Shown in pieces: positions 63,696 to 64,000 of a stretch of DNA of 64,000 bases. The stretch comes from Mesorhizobium sp. NZP2298 (GTDB lineage Bacteria; Pseudomonadota; Alphaproteobacteria; Rhizobiales; Rhizobiaceae), in the NCBI RefSeq assembly GCF_013170825.1, contig NZ_CP033365.1, forward strand, positions 5,220,001 through 5,284,000. The letters run 5' to 3'. A program made the position numbers and the translations under genes. Each line of letters starts with the position of its first letter. The stretch's first letter is position 1. The notes under the pieces are model-generated. The model was not told the DNA's origin and did not search any database. It saw only the letters and a program-made list of their open reading frames with translations.

Positions 63696-64000
63696 GTGTC
63701 ATCTTCGGACTTCAGGCAAATCGCGATACGGACCGAATCAGGCAAGGCCGAAAGGCTGTTCCGTGCCGCAGTGTCGGCGTTCTGCTCGCTGACCCGCCCA
63801 TCGCGCCGCGAGATCGGCCAGCTCGAGGACCTGACGCTGCCGCTGTTCGATGATGTGTCCGTCGAATCGCGGCGCTATGTGGCCGCTGCCCTTTCCGAAT
63901 GTGAATATGCTCCCGCCGCGTTGGTGCGGCGCCTGTGCGAGGAACCGGTCGACATCGCCGCGCCGCTGCTGATCCGTTCGCGCGCCGTCAGCGATATCGA
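63696..64000 (+). CDS. DUF2336-family protein, cut by right window edge
   Basis: About 101 residues are visible from a GTG at 63696, the only start after the in-frame stop at 63660. The sequence AERLFRAAVSAFCSLTRPSR, then LPLFDDVSVESRRYVAAALS and RRLCEEPVDIAAPLLIRS matches the start of DUF2336 proteins, which are helical-repeat (HEAT-like) proteins widespread in Rhizobiales with unknown function. The C-terminus lies beyond the window. Confidence 0.75.
   Translation, partial: MSSSDFRQIAIRTESGKAERLFRAAVSAFCSLTRPSRREIGQLEDLTLPLFDDVSVESRRYVAAALSECEYAPAALVRRLCEEPVDIAAPLLIRSRAVSDI

Noticed and set aside
1..64000. CRISPR arrays, rRNA genes and insertion sequences
   Set aside because: No spaced direct repeats, rRNA-like sequence or transposase was recognised.

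Overview
The window looks like chromosomal DNA of an alphaproteobacterium of the order Rhizobiales, most likely Mesorhizobium or a close relative. The evidence is high GC content, alphaproteobacterial Porin_2 porins, a feuNPQ-ccmIEFH-degP-two-component-glnE gene order of the kind known from rhizobia, DUF1214/DUF1254 and DUF2336 proteins, and short palindromic intergenic repeats. There is no transposase, CRISPR array or rRNA. Mobile or phage-like content is limited to a tyrosine recombinase cut by the left edge and one orphan DUF3168 gene.

Layout. 0-4 kb: partial integrase, then two near-identical porin genes in opposite orientation flanking tRNA-Ser(GCT); the second porin carries a frameshift. 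4-8.2 kb: TPR-sulfotransferase, HisC-like aminotransferase, MarR regulator, acylphosphatase. 8.2-16.4 kb: leucine catabolism, with a TetR regulator, isovaleryl-CoA dehydrogenase, and both methylcrotonyl-CoA carboxylase subunits, interrupted by a macro-domain gene and a tandem pair of small secreted proteins; a convergent LivJ-type binding protein follows. 16.9-26.4 kb: small exported proteins, AMP nucleosidase, an endonuclease/exonuclease/phosphatase protein, ETF-ubiquinone oxidoreductase, uracil-DNA glycosylase, an XRE/MmyB-type regulator. 26.4-35.5 kb: DMT exporter coupled to an orphan CoxL-type molybdoenzyme, aminopeptidase N, a PleC-like kinase, an EF-hand protein. 35.6-50.3 kb, all on the minus strand: feuN-feuP-feuQ, a lipoprotein, the cytochrome c maturation genes ccmI-E-F-H, degP, a two-component pair and glnE. 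50.4-59.6 kb: orphan DUF3168 gene, a hydratase, a polyamine-type ABC transporter, a LysR regulator, an M20 amidohydrolase and a DDAH-like amidinohydrolase. 59.8-64 kb: penicillin-binding protein 1A, a DUF1214/DUF1254 pair, a small conserved ORF and a DUF2336 protein cut by the right edge.

How genes work together. Leucine degradation passes electrons from isovaleryl-CoA dehydrogenase through ETF to the ETF-ubiquinone oxidoreductase also encoded here, and the LivJ-type protein may supply branched-chain amino acids. The 35.6-50.3 kb block joins envelope sensing (FeuNPQ), periplasmic quality control (DegP), haem attachment (Ccm) and nitrogen control (GlnE). The 51-59.6 kb block looks like an uptake and degradation module for a guanidino or amide compound, and is the best candidate here for an undescribed pathway. 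Three 48-bp palindromic repeats and at least five copies of a CATGATC-type palindrome sit between genes, sometimes inside operons.
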